A stretch of 64,000 bases of DNA from Rhodoferax sp. (GTDB taxonomy: Bacteria > Pseudomonadota > Gammaproteobacteria > Burkholderiales > Burkholderiaceae_C). Where the stretch lies: NCBI RefSeq assembly GCF_018780565.1, contig NZ_JADMJN010000003.1:604910-668909 (forward strand). Reading direction: 5' to 3'. The position numbers and the translations under genes were made by a program. The notes under the pieces are model-generated. The model was not told the DNA's origin. It was given only the letters and a program-made list of their open reading frames with translations, and did no database searches. Positions 47,414-56,740 of the stretch are shown piece after piece. How positions within the stretch are numbered: the first letter of the stretch is position 1; each line of letters starts with the position of its first letter.

Positions 47414-48310
47414 CTAGCGTTTCAGTTTCAGCAGGCCAGCGGACAGGGCAGTGCCGCACACGATGATGGCACCGCAGAACAGCATCCATGGCGTGACTGC
47501 TTCACTCAGGAAGATCGTGCCATAAATCACCGCAAACACCGGCACCACAAAGGTCACCGAGAGTGAACGCGAGGGGCCCACGGTTTCGATCAGGCGAAAG
47601 TACAGCACGTAGGCCACGCCCGTGCACAGCACACCCACCCAGAGCAAGGCCAGCCAGGCGGTTGGGCCAGGATTGTGTGCTGGCCACAACCAGATGGTGG
47701 GCAAGGCCAGGCCCAGGGTGGCGCCGAGCTGGCTGCCGGTGGCGGTGACCAGGGTCGGCATGCCACTGAGGTAACGCTTGGTGAAGCTGGCCGAAAGGCC
47801 GTAGCACAGGCAGGCCACCAGGCAGGCCAGCACGGCCCAGCCCGTGGCCATGCCAGAGGCGTCGGGCTTGAAGCTGGCCTTGTCCCAAGCCAGCAGGGCA
47901 ACACCGACAAAGCCGATCAACAGGCCGAGAATGCGCAGGCCGTGGGGCCGATCCTTGAGCCAGACCCAGGCCACCACCGCGCCGAAGAGGGGGGCCGTGG
48001 CGTTCAGAATCGAAGACAGGCCGGTGCTGATCGACAGCAGGGCAAAGGCGAGGCAGGCAAACGGAATGCCGGAGTTGAGCAGACCCACGAAGAAAACCAT
48101 TTTCCAGTGCCGTGCCAGTTCCGGCCCCAGGCCGCGCCACAGCAGCATGGGCAGCAGAACCAGCGAGGCAATCGCGGTGCGCACCCCCGCGGTGGGCAGC
48201 GCGCCAAATTCATGCGCGCCCAGGCGGATGGCGAGGAAGGAGGAACCCCAGATCGCGGAGAGTAGAAAAAAGTCGGTTCGCCACGGTTTTGAGGGGGGAG
48301 GTGAATTCAA
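47414..48310 (-). CDS. EamA/DMT-family transporter
   Basis: 298 residues with ten predicted membrane helices in two EamA repeats (about 10-140 and 155-290). SSFLAIRLGAHEF at the start and the GTIFLSEAVTPWML segment near the end are typical of the RhaT/EamA group of metabolite exporters. Substrate cannot be inferred. It converges with the DUF3820 gene and is 33 bases downstream of ogt, which is on the same strand, so the two may be co-transcribed. Confidence 0.9.
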   Translation of the reverse strand: MNSPPPSKPWRTDFFLLSAIWGSSFLAIRLGAHEFGALPTAGVRTAIASLVLLPMLLWRGLGPELARHWKMVFFVGLLNSGIPFACLAFALLSISTGLSSILNATAPLFGAVVAWVWLKDRPHGLRILGLLIGFVGVALLAWDKASFKPDASGMATGWAVLACLVACLCYGLSASFTKRYLSGMPTLVTATGSQLGATLGLALPTIWLWPAHNPGPTAWLALLWVGVLCTGVAYVLYFRLIETVGPSRSLSVTFVVPVFAVIYGTIFLSEAVTPWMLFCGAIIVCGTALSAGLLKLKR

Positions 48311-48343
48311 GGGATGCGCTTCAGGTTGGGGACGGCAGGATGG

Positions 48344-48856
48344 TCAGGCGGGCGGATGCTGAAAGGTTGCGCCTTCAAGTTGCAGCAGGGCAATTTTGCG
48401 TTCAATGCCCCCAGCGTAACCGGTCAGTGCGCCTGTGGCGCCGATCACGCGGTGACACGGGACGATGATACTCAATGGGTTGCGGCCCACGGCGGCGCCC
48501 ACGGCGCGTACCGCCGTCGGTTTACCGATGGCGGCGCTCAGCGCGCCATAACTCCGGGTGGCACCGCTGGGTATTTTGAGCAGTGCGCGCCACACGTCCT
48601 GTTGAAAACGGGTGCCACCGTCAAGGCCCAAGGGCAGGTCAAAGGTAGTGCGCCGGCCGGCAAAATAGTCGGCCAGTTGTGCTTGGGCTTGTTGCAGTAC
48701 CGGGTGATCGTTGGCCACGGGCCAGCCGGCGCTGTCGGGCTGATGGCGCTGGCCGTCAAACCACAGGCCCACCAGTTCCTTGCTGGCGGCGGCGAGGATG
48801 ATGGGCCCCAAGGGGCTGTCGTAGCGGGTCTGCACGGTTGAGTCGGGGAATTTCAT
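48344..48856 (-). CDS. ogt: Methylated-DNA-protein-cysteine methyltransferase
   Basis: 170 residues. It repairs O6-alkylguanine by irreversible transfer to C134 in the signature IVPCHRVIGA. The helix-turn-helix/recognition part IPSGATRSYGALSAAIGKPTAVRAVG is complete, with the Arg finger. No regulatory Ada domain is fused. It is next to an Ada/AlkA fusion gene on the same strand (45-base gap, containing a long palindromic element), forming an alkylation-repair pair. Confidence 0.95.
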   Translation of the reverse strand: MKFPDSTVQTRYDSPLGPIILAAASKELVGLWFDGQRHQPDSAGWPVANDHPVLQQAQAQLADYFAGRRTTFDLPLGLDGGTRFQQDVWRALLKIPSGATRSYGALSAAIGKPTAVRAVGAAVGRNPLSIIVPCHRVIGATGALTGYAGGIERKIALLQLEGATFQHPPA

Positions 48857-48880
48857 GGTAAATTGCCTCGTAGTTCTTAT

Positions 48881-48913
48881 GGAATATACGTAGTTAGCTA
48901 TTTATTTTGTAGC
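48881..48913 (+). repeat. Long copy of the palindromic element between alkA/ada fusion and ogt
   Basis: Left arm ATATACGTAGTTA followed by core GCTATTTATTTTGTAGC (48897-48913). Its right part overlaps the stop codon of the Ada/AlkA gene (TAA on the minus strand at 48904-48902), so the element supplies the end of that gene. Confidence 0.72.
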
Positions 48914-50437
48914 GGTCAGGGTGGCCCAGGCCCGGATCACCGCGTAGCTGCGCCAAGGCTGCCAGGCTTGCGAGGCGGCCTGTGCCTCCTTGGCCGGGGT
49001 CTTGCAGCCCTGCACGCCCAGCGCTTTGTGCAGGGCCACGTCGCCCGCCGGAAATGCGTCGGGCCAGCGCAGCGCGCGCATGGCCACATACTGTGCAGTC
49101 CAGTCGCCCACCCCCGGTAGCGCCTTGAGTGCCTCCACGGTGGCGTTCACATCGGCCCCGGCGTGCAGGGCGAGTTGCTGGTGGTGCACGGCGTTGGCAA
49201 TGGCCTGGATGGCGGCCTGGCGTTGCTTGACGATGCCCAGTTGGCCCAGCGCATCGGCACTGGCCGTGGCCAGCGTTTCGGGGCTGGGAAACAGCCGGTT
49301 GAGTCCGGGAAAAGGCGTCTCCATCGGTTCGCCAAAGCGGGTGACCAGCCGGATGGCCAGCGTGCGGGCTGCGGCCACCGTGATTTGCTGGCCCAGCACG
49401 GCGCGCACGGCCAGCTCAAAGCCGTCCATGGTGCCGGGCACACGCAGGCCGTCGCCTTGTGGAAAACGTTCGTGCAGCAGGCTGTTGATGGCCAGGGGAT
49501 CGGCATCCAGGTCGAGCAGGCCCCGCACCCGGGCCATGACCCAGGGCAACACGTCGCGCAGCGAATCGCTGATGCGCAGGTCCACCCGGCAGCGTGTTTC
49601 ATCGAAGCGGACTTCCAGCCAGCCTGTAGCAAGGGTTTTGCCCGACTGAACCGCCACCGTACGGCGCAGGTGCCTGCCGTTCCCGCTAGTATTCACGTGT
49701 TCAAGGCCGGGAATTTGCCGTGTGCCGAAAAACTGCAGCATCGCGTCCACGTCATAAGGCGGACGGTAGGCCAGCCGGACGTGGATGCCGGGGTTGGCGG
49801 CGCTCCGCTGGGGGCTGCTGCCTTCGCGGCGCAGCCGGGTGGGTTGCAGGGCGTAGTGTTTGACAAACGCCGCATTGAAACGCCGCACGCTGGCAAAGCC
49901 GCTTAAATGTGCGACCTGGGCCACGGGCAGGGCGGTGTCGGTGAGCAGTTGCTTGGCGCTCAGCAGGCGCTGGGTTTGCAGGTACTGCAGGGGCGACACG
50001 CCAAACTGCGAATCAAAAATGCGGCGCAGGTGGCGGTCGCTCACGCCCAGGCGCCTGGCCAGGTGCTGCATGCTGGGTGTGTCGTCACCCCAGCCCTCGG
50101 GCGTGTCAAGCAGGCGGGCGGCCTGCACGGCCAGAATGCTGGAGGCGTCCTGGATCGACCAGGCCCTGGCCAGCGGCGTGCTGCCGAGCGCCGGTGTGCG
50201 CGGCGCGAGTTCCGGGCGGCAGCGCAGGCAGGGACGAAATCCGGCTTGTTCGGCCAGCGCCGCATGGCCAAAGAAGCGGCAGTTCTCGCGCTTGGGCGTG
50301 CGCACGCTGCACACGGGGCGGCAGTAAATGCCGGTGGAGGTGACGCCGGTGAAGAAGCAGCCGTCAAAGCGCGCGTCCCGTGCCTTGAGAGCCAGGTAGC
50401 AGGCGTCATCCAGGGGCTGTGCTTCGCGGGAGGTCAT
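48902..50437 (-). CDS. alkA: Ada-like regulator fused to AlkA DNA glycosylase
   Basis: 511 residues. Domains in order: Ada metal-binding phosphotriester-sensing domain (about 10-78) with C39-x3-C43 and C70-x2-C73; AraC-type helix-turn-helix (about 95-200, GVSDRHLRRIFDSQFGVSP); AlkA N-terminal domain (about 215-320); and the HhH-GPD glycosylase (about 325-500) with LPGVGDWTAQY and catalytic D466. It should sense methylphosphotriesters, activate repair genes and excise alkylated purines. The O6-methylguanine methyltransferase domain of classical Ada is absent and is supplied by ogt next door. The final codon lies in a palindromic element. Confidence 0.93.
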   Translation of the reverse strand: MTSREAQPLDDACYLALKARDARFDGCFFTGVTSTGIYCRPVCSVRTPKRENCRFFGHAALAEQAGFRPCLRCRPELAPRTPALGSTPLARAWSIQDASSILAVQAARLLDTPEGWGDDTPSMQHLARRLGVSDRHLRRIFDSQFGVSPLQYLQTQRLLSAKQLLTDTALPVAQVAHLSGFASVRRFNAAFVKHYALQPTRLRREGSSPQRSAANPGIHVRLAYRPPYDVDAMLQFFGTRQIPGLEHVNTSGNGRHLRRTVAVQSGKTLATGWLEVRFDETRCRVDLRISDSLRDVLPWVMARVRGLLDLDADPLAINSLLHERFPQGDGLRVPGTMDGFELAVRAVLGQQITVAAARTLAIRLVTRFGEPMETPFPGLNRLFPSPETLATASADALGQLGIVKQRQAAIQAIANAVHHQQLALHAGADVNATVEALKALPGVGDWTAQYVAMRALRWPDAFPAGDVALHKALGVQGCKTPAKEAQAASQAWQPWRSYAVIRAWATLTATK

Positions 50438-50560
50438 GCAGGGAATGATACGCGGGCAGGGCTTTTGAATTGGCCATTTTCGGACATGCTCTGCGACTTG
50501 TTGCCCGCCTACAATTCAGCCAGCCAGTCAGCAATGAAACATTTTTCAGGGAACCCCGCC

Positions 50561-51943
50561 ATGCAGCTCTCCGCTTCCATTTTCAAAGCCTACGACATCC
50601 GCGGCATCGTGCCGAGCACGATCGATGAAGCGGTGGCAGAGGCTCTGGGCCGGGCCTTTGGCACGGTGGCGCGCAGCGAGGGGGAAACGACGGTTGCGGT
50701 GGGGCGTGATGGACGGCTCAGCGGCCCCGGTTTGAGTGCGGCGCTGGTGCGCGGGCTGGTGGCTTCGGGCATCGAGGTGATTGACGTGGGCATGGTCACC
50801 ACCCCGATGCTGTATTTTGCCGCCAGCACCCTGTGCACCAGCGGCATTCAGGTGACCGGCAGCCACAACCCCAAGGATTACAACGGCTTCAAGATGGTGA
50901 TGGGCGGGCGTGCCATTTATGGCGAAGAGATTCAGGCCCTGCGCCGCATGATGGAAGGCGAGAGCTGGTCACTGCTGCCCGGCGGCAAGATTCGCGAAGT
51001 GAACCTTCTGGAAGCCTACGCCGCCCGCATTGTGGGCGACATCCGGCTGGCCCGCCCGATCAAGGTGGTGGTGGATTGTGGCAACGGCATTGCAGGTGCT
51101 TCGGCCCCGGCCATTTTGCGCGCCATTGGCTGCGAGGTGACCGAGTTATACAGCGAGGTCGACGGCAATTTCCCCAACCACCACCCCGACCCGAGCAAGC
51201 CCGAGAACCTGCGCGACCTGATTGCCGCCCTGAAAGCCGGTGGCGCTGAATTGGGCCTGGCGTTTGACGGTGACGGCGACCGCCTGGGCATCGTCACCAA
51301 ACAGGGCAACAACATTTACCCCGATCGGCAGATGATGCTGTTCGCACAGGACGTGCTGAGCCGCGCGCCCGGCGGCACCATCCTGTTTGACGTGAAGTGT
51401 TCGCAGCGTCTGGCGCCCGCCATTGAAGCGGCAGGCGGCAAGCCCCTGATGTTCAAGACCGGGCACTCGCTGATCAAGGCCAAGATGAAAGAGGTCAACT
51501 CGCCGCTGGGGGGTGAGATGAGTGGCCACATCTTCTTCAAGGAGCGCTGGTTTGGTTTTGACGATGGCACCTACGCCGGTTGCCGGCTGCTTGAGATTTT
51601 GAGCAAATCGCCTGATGCCAACGCCGTGCTCGATGCCTTGCCCACCAGCTTCTCCACGCCCGAGCTGAACGTGAAATGCGCCGAGGGCGAGCCGCACATC
51701 CTGGTCGACAAGCTGGTGGCTGGGGCGAACTTTCCCGCACCAGCGGTGCTGTGCACCATCGACGGTTTGCGGGTGGACTGGCCCGATGGCTTTGGCTTGA
51801 TTCGCGCGTCCAACACCACGCCAGTGCTGGTGATGCGCTTTGAAGGGCACACCCCCGAAGCGCTGCACCGCATCGAGACGCAGATGCTGGCACTGCTGCG
51901 CACGGTCAAACCTGGTGCGGTGCTGGACGAGGCCTCGCATTGA
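50561..51943 (+). CDS. algC: Phosphomannomutase/phosphoglucomutase
   Basis: 460 residues from ATG 50561, with AGGGA 9 bases upstream; ATG 50534 is in frame and would add nine residues. It interconverts hexose 1- and 6-phosphates for LPS and exopolysaccharide precursors. The phosphoserine loop is TGSHNPKDYNG (S101), the metal loop is AFDGDGDRLG, the sugar loop GGEMSGHIFF and the phosphate-binding loop RASNTTPVLVMRFEG are all complete. It heads a run with waaC and waaA. Confidence 0.93.
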   Translation: MQLSASIFKAYDIRGIVPSTIDEAVAEALGRAFGTVARSEGETTVAVGRDGRLSGPGLSAALVRGLVASGIEVIDVGMVTTPMLYFAASTLCTSGIQVTGSHNPKDYNGFKMVMGGRAIYGEEIQALRRMMEGESWSLLPGGKIREVNLLEAYAARIVGDIRLARPIKVVVDCGNGIAGASAPAILRAIGCEVTELYSEVDGNFPNHHPDPSKPENLRDLIAALKAGGAELGLAFDGDGDRLGIVTKQGNNIYPDRQMMLFAQDVLSRAPGGTILFDVKCSQRLAPAIEAAGGKPLMFKTGHSLIKAKMKEVNSPLGGEMSGHIFFKERWFGFDDGTYAGCRLLEILSKSPDANAVLDALPTSFSTPELNVKCAEGEPHILVDKLVAGANFPAPAVLCTIDGLRVDWPDGFGLIRASNTTPVLVMRFEGHTPEALHRIETQMLALLRTVKPGAVLDEASH

Positions 51944-51950
51944 TCGCAGC

Positions 51951-52964
51951 ATGAAGATTTTGATCGTCAAGCTGTCGTCGCTTGGCGATGTGGTGCACGC
52001 CATGCCGGCGGTGCAGGACATTCGCCGCGCGTTTCCCGAGGCCCGGATTGACTGGGTGGTCGAGCGCGGCTTTGCGCCCTTGGTGCGGCGCTGTGAGGGG
52101 GTGCACCGTGTCATCGAATGCGAGCTGCGGCGCTGGCGCAGATCGCCTTTTTCTGCGCAAACGCGTCAGGCCTGGCGCGGCTTCAAAACCGAGTTGCAGC
52201 GGGAGCATTACGACGCTGTGCTCGATTTGCAGGGCCTGAGCAAATCGGCGCTCATCTCCTGGCTGGCCCGGCTGGCGCCGCAAGGCAAGCGGGTTGGTTT
52301 GGGCAATCAGACTGAGGGTTCGAGTTTCGAGGCACCGGCGCGCTGGGTGGCCGACGTGTCCATTACCCTGCCGCCGCGGATTCATGCCGTGGCGCGTTCG
52401 CGCGAGTTGTGTGCCCGCGCCCTGGGTTATGCGATTCCGGATCAACAGTCTTTTGGGCTGAAGGCCCTCGTGGATCATGCACAGGTTGCTACTCAAAATA
52501 TAGCAATCGAGATGCCCACTGCCAAGCGCGTGGTGGCGCTGGTGCATGGCACCTCGCGCGCCGACAAGCAGTGGCCTCTGGCCCACTGGCATGCGCTGGG
52601 CCAGCGCCTCAATGACAGCGGCTATGCCGTGGCCTTGCCGCACGGCAGCGATGCGGAGCAGCAGCATGCCCAGGCGATTGCCAGCGGCCTTTCCCAGGCT
52701 GTCGTTTGGCCTCGCCTGGGGCTGGATGCCTTGACCGATGCGCTGGCCCCCTGTGCCGGCGTGATCGGTGTGGACAGCGGCCTGAGCCACATCGCCGTGG
52801 CGCTGGATTTGCCGCATGTGCAGATCTACAACTTTGACACGGCCTGGCGTACAGGGCCTGCACCCTGCGCGCGTCAGCGCAGCGTGTTTGCGCAACCTGC
52901 GCCGTCGGTGGATGCGGTCTGGCAGGCATGGCTGGCCGTGACCGCTCCCGCCGTTACTGCATGA
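51951..52964 (+). CDS. waaC: Lipopolysaccharide heptosyltransferase I
   Basis: 337 residues from ATG 51951. It adds the first heptose to Kdo2-lipid A. The glycosyltransferase family 9 start MKILIVKLSSLGDVVHAMP and the late VIGVDSGLSHIAVAL with a nucleotide-sugar site are typical. A palindromic element (52488-52504) encodes VATQNIAI in the linker between the two Rossmann-like domains. The stop overlaps the waaA start (ATGA). Confidence 0.95.
   Translation: MKILIVKLSSLGDVVHAMPAVQDIRRAFPEARIDWVVERGFAPLVRRCEGVHRVIECELRRWRRSPFSAQTRQAWRGFKTELQREHYDAVLDLQGLSKSALISWLARLAPQGKRVGLGNQTEGSSFEAPARWVADVSITLPPRIHAVARSRELCARALGYAIPDQQSFGLKALVDHAQVATQNIAIEMPTAKRVVALVHGTSRADKQWPLAHWHALGQRLNDSGYAVALPHGSDAEQQHAQAIASGLSQAVVWPRLGLDALTDALAPCAGVIGVDSGLSHIAVALDLPHVQIYNFDTAWRTGPAPCARQRSVFAQPAPSVDAVWQAWLAVTAPAVTA
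52488..52504 (+). repeat. 17-base palindromic element copy in waaC
   Basis: GCTACTCAAAATATAGC, preceded by ATGCACAGGTT, which matches the left arm of the long copies at several positions. It is read GCT-ACT-CAA-AAT-ATA-GC (ATQNIA) in the interdomain linker. Confidence 0.6.
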
Positions 52965-54301
52965 TGCGCCTGCTGTATTCCCTGTTCATGTGGCTGGCCC
53001 AGCCCTTGGTGCGCCGCAAGCTGGCGCGCCGTGGCGTGCAGGAGCCCGGCTACCTGCACGCCGTGGAAGAGCGTTTCGGGCGCTACCAAGGCCAGCCGCT
53101 GGCAGATGGGGGCAACACGATCTGGATTCATGCCGTGTCGCTTGGCGAGACGCGTGCTGCGGCGGTGCTGGTGGCGCGCCTGCGTGAGCGCTTGCCGGGC
53201 ATGCGCCTGTTGCTCACGCACGGCACGGCAACCGGCCGCGCCGAGGGCGCCACGCTGCTGCGCGAGGGCGATCTTCAGACCTGGCAGCCCTGGGACACAC
53301 CGGGTGCCGTGCAGCGCTTTCTGCATCACTTCAAGCCCCGCATTGGCATCCTGATAGAAACCGAGCTCTGGCCCAATCTGGCCGCGGGCTGCCAGCAGGC
53401 CGGAGTGCCGCTGGTGCTGGCCAATGCACGGCTCAGTGACAAGTCACTGCGGCAGGCGCGCCGGCTGGCCTGGCTGGCGCGTCCGGCCTACCGTCGCCTG
53501 AGCGCGGTCTGGGCCCAGACGCAGGATGACGCCGCACGCCTGGCTGAATTGGGCGGCCCCGTGTGCGGGGTGTTTGGCAATCTCAAGTTTGACGCCACAC
53601 CCAACCCGGCGCAGCTTGCCGCCGGCCGCGCCTGGCGCAGCAGCCTGGGCCGACCGGTGGTGATGTTTGCCAGTTCGCGGGAAGGGGAGGAAGACGCCCT
53701 GCTTCAAATTTTGAAGTCACATCAGGCCTCAGCCCTTGCCAAAAAAAATGGAGTCGCTATTGAATCAGTAGCAAACAGCATTCAATGGCTGATGGTGCCG
53801 CGGCATCCGCAGCGCTTTGGCGAGGTGGCTGCGTTGATCGAGTCCCATGGCTTTGCCGTGATGCGCCGCAGCGCTTGGGGTGAAGGGCTGCCGGTGCCGG
53901 ATGAGTTTGGCGCCCCGGTGATCTGGCTTGGCGACTCTGTGGGTGAAATGGCCTTGTACTACGGTCTGTCTGACCTGGCCTTGCTGGGGGGCAGCTTTGC
54001 GCCGCTGGGTGGGCAAAACCTGATTGAGGCTGCCGCCTGCAGTTGTCCGGTGGTGATGGGGCCGCACACCTTCAATTTTGCGGAAGCGGCTGAGTTGGCT
54101 TTGGCCGCCGGTGCAGCGATCCGGGTACCGGGACTGCAAGGGGCTGTCGAGGTGGCTCAGACCTTGGTGAACGACCGCAGCAGACACGTTGCCATGGTGG
54201 ACGCAGCCACCCGGTTCTCTGGTGCCAACCGCGGCGCGGTCGATAAGACCGTGGCCGCGGTGCTGGCCTTACTTGGCCAGCAGGGTGTTGATGCCCTGTA
54301 A
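52961..54301 (+). CDS. waaA: 3-deoxy-D-manno-octulosonic acid (Kdo) transferase
   Basis: 446 residues from ATG 52961. It attaches Kdo to lipid IVA at the inner membrane; an N-terminal hydrophobic anchor (about 2-16) is followed by RFGRY, IWIHAVSLGETRAA, and the C-terminal GGSFAPLGGQNLIEAAACSCPV. Between REGEEDALLQ and WLMVPRHPQRF there is an insert of roughly 20 residues relative to E. coli WaaA, part of which is encoded by a palindromic element. Its last 33 bases overlap the converging tolC gene. Confidence 0.95.
   Translation: MMRLLYSLFMWLAQPLVRRKLARRGVQEPGYLHAVEERFGRYQGQPLADGGNTIWIHAVSLGETRAAAVLVARLRERLPGMRLLLTHGTATGRAEGATLLREGDLQTWQPWDTPGAVQRFLHHFKPRIGILIETELWPNLAAGCQQAGVPLVLANARLSDKSLRQARRLAWLARPAYRRLSAVWAQTQDDAARLAELGGPVCGVFGNLKFDATPNPAQLAAGRAWRSSLGRPVVMFASSREGEEDALLQILKSHQASALAKKNGVAIESVANSIQWLMVPRHPQRFGEVAALIESHGFAVMRRSAWGEGLPVPDEFGAPVIWLGDSVGEMALYYGLSDLALLGGSFAPLGGQNLIEAAACSCPVVMGPHTFNFAEAAELALAAGAAIRVPGLQGAVEVAQTLVNDRSRHVAMVDAATRFSGANRGAVDKTVAAVLALLGQQGVDAL
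53756..53772 (+). repeat. 17-base palindromic element copy in waaA
   Basis: GCTATTGAATCAGTAGC encodes AIESVA in frame GCT-ATT-GAA-TCA-GTA-GC, within an insert between the two domains' conserved segments. A second small palindrome (TTCAAATTTTGAA) is 50 bases upstream. The insert is AT-rich compared with the rest of waaA. Confidence 0.6.
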
Positions 54302-55600
54302 ATCGTCTGCTTTGAGCGTGCCATTGGCTTGGCGCAGCTTCAGGCTGCCCACCAGCACGTCGTAGCGCGCCTTGGCCAGATCACGTTTGGTCTGGAACAA
54401 CTGGCTTTGCGAGTTGAGCACGTCGATATTGATCCGCACGCCCACTTGGTAACCCAGTTTGTTGGCATCCAGCGCGCTCTGGCTGGAGGCTTCGGCGGCT
54501 TCCAGTGCCTTGACCTGGCCTTGACCCGACAGCACGCCAAAGAAGGCTGTGCGGGTGCTTTGCGCCACGGCCCGGCGGGCACCTTCAAGGTCATTGCGCG
54601 CCTTGTCTTCCAGCGCCAGGGTTTCCTTGATGCGGTTTTGGGTGGAGAAGCCGGCAAACAGGGGCAGGTTGAACGACAGGCCAATGGAGCCCACGTTGAC
54701 GCGGGAGCCGCCGACGGTGGTGCTGCTGCCATCGAGGTTCTTGACGGCGTTGTACCCGGCGGTCAGGTCCAGTGTGGGCTTGTGGCCAGCCTCCGCCTTT
54801 TTCGTCTCGAGCACCGCCACGTCCAGTGCAATTTGGGTTTGCTGGATGCTGGGGTGGCCGGCTTCGGATTGCTGAATCCACGCATTGACGTCATTGGGCA
54901 GCAGGGCAGGCAGGGCCAGTGGCTGCGCCAGCACCTTGGGCTTGATGTCGGTTTTGCCAACCAGTTGGTCCAATGCAATGCGTTTGACGCGCAAGTCGTT
55001 CTCGGCGGCGATTTCCTGGGCAATCACCAGGTCAAAGCGGGCCTGCGCCTCACGCGTGTCGGTGATGGTGGAGGTGCCGACTTCAAAGTTGCGCTTGGCT
55101 GACGCCAGCTGCTCGGCCACGGCTGCTTTTTGCGCCCGGACGAAGGTCAGGCTGTCCTGTGCGGCGAGTACGTCAAAGTAGCCCTGGCTGACGCGAACAA
55201 TCAAATCCTGATCGGCCGCCGCCAATTGGGCCTGTGCCAAGTCCACCTGCTTGAGTCCCTGCTTGTAGCTGGCCCAGTTGCCCGGACGGTACAGCGGTTG
55301 CGAGGCACTGATGCCGGCGCTTCTGCTGCCAAAGGCACGCTCGCTGCTGGCGCCGACGTCAGGAATCACCTCCTGGTTGGACCGCGACTCGCCCAGCGAC
55401 AGGCCTACCGTGGGCAGAATGGCGGCCTGGGCCTGGCTGGCTTTGGCCATCGTGGCGTCGTACTGCGATTTGGCCGACAGGTAGGACGCGTCAAAAACCC
55501 GTGCCGACTCGTAGAGGTCCACCAGGCTCTGCGCCCGCACAGGCAGGGCCAGTGTGGCACCGATGGCAACAAGCAGGGGTAGCAAACGAAACGTTTTCAT
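54269..55600 (-). CDS. tolC: TolC-family outer-membrane channel
   Basis: 443 residues with a signal peptide cleaved near ALPVRA-QS (residue 23). Two OEP repeats of long helices and beta strands (about 27-215 and 230-430) are visible, with SLVDLYESARVFDASYLSAK and GVRINIDVLNSQSQLFQTKRDL being typical TolC segments. It forms the outer-membrane exit for RND and type I exporters, likely including the RND pump encoded 1-5 kb upstream on the same strand. It follows the rhodanese gene after 71 bases. Confidence 0.95.
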   Translation of the reverse strand: MKTFRLLPLLVAIGATLALPVRAQSLVDLYESARVFDASYLSAKSQYDATMAKASQAQAAILPTVGLSLGESRSNQEVIPDVGASSERAFGSRSAGISASQPLYRPGNWASYKQGLKQVDLAQAQLAAADQDLIVRVSQGYFDVLAAQDSLTFVRAQKAAVAEQLASAKRNFEVGTSTITDTREAQARFDLVIAQEIAAENDLRVKRIALDQLVGKTDIKPKVLAQPLALPALLPNDVNAWIQQSEAGHPSIQQTQIALDVAVLETKKAEAGHKPTLDLTAGYNAVKNLDGSSTTVGGSRVNVGSIGLSFNLPLFAGFSTQNRIKETLALEDKARNDLEGARRAVAQSTRTAFFGVLSGQGQVKALEAAEASSQSALDANKLGYQVGVRINIDVLNSQSQLFQTKRDLAKARYDVLVGSLKLRQANGTLKADDLQGINTLLAK

Positions 55601-55671
55601 AGTGGGCCTTGGGAAGTGATGGGCAGTGGCAAATAGGGAGGGTGCAATGGGGGTGGGCTGGAACGCGCGAA

Positions 55672-56013
55672 TCAGTAGCGTGGGATGCCGGGGTCAAGCT
55701 CTGCCGACCACGCATTGATGCCACCGGCGATGTTGGCCACATGGGCAAACCCGCGTGCCTGCAAAAACGCGGCCACCTGCATGCTGCGTCCACCGTGATG
55801 GCACAGACAGGCGATCGGCCGTTCGGGGTCCAGCTCGTTCAGGCGCGGTGGGATCACCCCCATGGGTATGGTGATCAATTCAAATCCATCGGCCTTGACG
55901 CTGGCCATGGCCAGCTCGAAGGGTTCGCGTACATCCAGTACCACGGGCTCGCCATGCGTGCGCATGGTGTTCAGCCATGCGGACAGTTGGGAGGGGCGAA
56001 CTTGGGCAATCAT
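55672..56013 (-). CDS. Single-domain rhodanese-like sulfurtransferase
   Basis: 113 residues from ATG 56013 (MIAQVRPSQLSAW); a TTG two codons earlier is less likely. The catalytic Cys is in CLCHHGGRS, a short active-site loop, and LDVREPFE and GGINAWS complete the fold. It could carry persulfide sulfur in the cytosol. It lies between pcm and tolC, all on the minus strand with small gaps, a common order in related bacteria. Partner unknown. Confidence 0.92.
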   Translation of the reverse strand: MIAQVRPSQLSAWLNTMRTHGEPVVLDVREPFELAMASVKADGFELITIPMGVIPPRLNELDPERPIACLCHHGGRSMQVAAFLQARGFAHVANIAGGINAWSAELDPGIPRY

Positions 56014-56045
56014 GGGCAAGGAGGTGCAGCGAGGTGGTGGCCCGC

Positions 56046-56699
56046 TTAAAAGTGAAAATGGGATGGTTCAGGAAAGTTCAGCAGGCGCGGCACCACGGTG
56101 TCCCAGGGATGGGTGGTGGTGAAGCCGGTTTCACTGGTACGTGTCACGATCGTGGCGCGCATGACGGGCTCTTCTCCCACAACGGTCACCAGGCGACCGC
56201 CCACCTTGAGCTGGGCCAGCAGGTGTTTGGGCACCTCGGCGACGGAGCCGCTGAGCATGATGACATCGAAGGGGCTTTCCCCGGGGGAGCCTTTGGCGCC
56301 ATCGAAGTTGCGCACTTCAGCGTTGTGGATGCCGGCTTTTTGCAGATTGGCGCGGGCCATGGCCACCAGTTCGGGTTTGATTTCCAGTGAAATTACGCGT
56401 TGGGCGCGGTGTGCCAGCAGCGCTGCCATGAAGCCGGAACCAGCGCCGATTTCCAGCACTTTTTCGTGCTTCTGTACCGCGGCGTCCTGCAGCATGCGGG
56501 CTTCCACGCGGGGTGCGAGCATGAACTGGCCCTGGCCCAAGGGAATTTCCATGTCCACAAAGGCCAAGGCGCGGTAGGCGGCAGGTACAAAATCTTCGCG
56601 TTTGATCACCGACAGCAAGTGCAGCACCTCTGGATCCGCCACGTCCCAGGGACGGATTTGCTGTTCGATCATGTTAAAACGGGCTTGTTCCAAATTCAT
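56046..56699 (-). CDS. pcm: Protein-L-isoaspartate O-methyltransferase
   Basis: 217 residues. It repairs isoaspartyl residues using S-adenosylmethionine. The SAM site is VLEIGAGSGFMAALLA (near 82-97), with MLAPRVEARMLQ before it matching the family pattern and a VIMLSGSVAEVP post-motif. Residues differ from the E. coli enzyme in the substrate loop, so a divergent PCMT-family methyltransferase is possible. It precedes the rhodanese and tolC genes. Confidence 0.88.
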   Translation of the reverse strand: MNLEQARFNMIEQQIRPWDVADPEVLHLLSVIKREDFVPAAYRALAFVDMEIPLGQGQFMLAPRVEARMLQDAAVQKHEKVLEIGAGSGFMAALLAHRAQRVISLEIKPELVAMARANLQKAGIHNAEVRNFDGAKGSPGESPFDVIMLSGSVAEVPKHLLAQLKVGGRLVTVVGEEPVMRATIVTRTSETGFTTTHPWDTVVPRLLNFPEPSHFHF

Positions 56700-56740
56700 T
56701 CAGGTACTCCAGGGGGTCTATTAGCGCAATCTGCGAAATT

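Noticed and set aside
47389..47414. Short hairpin TTCGC/GCGAA between the DUF3820 and EamA genes
   Set aside because: Only five pairs with no T-run after it in either direction.
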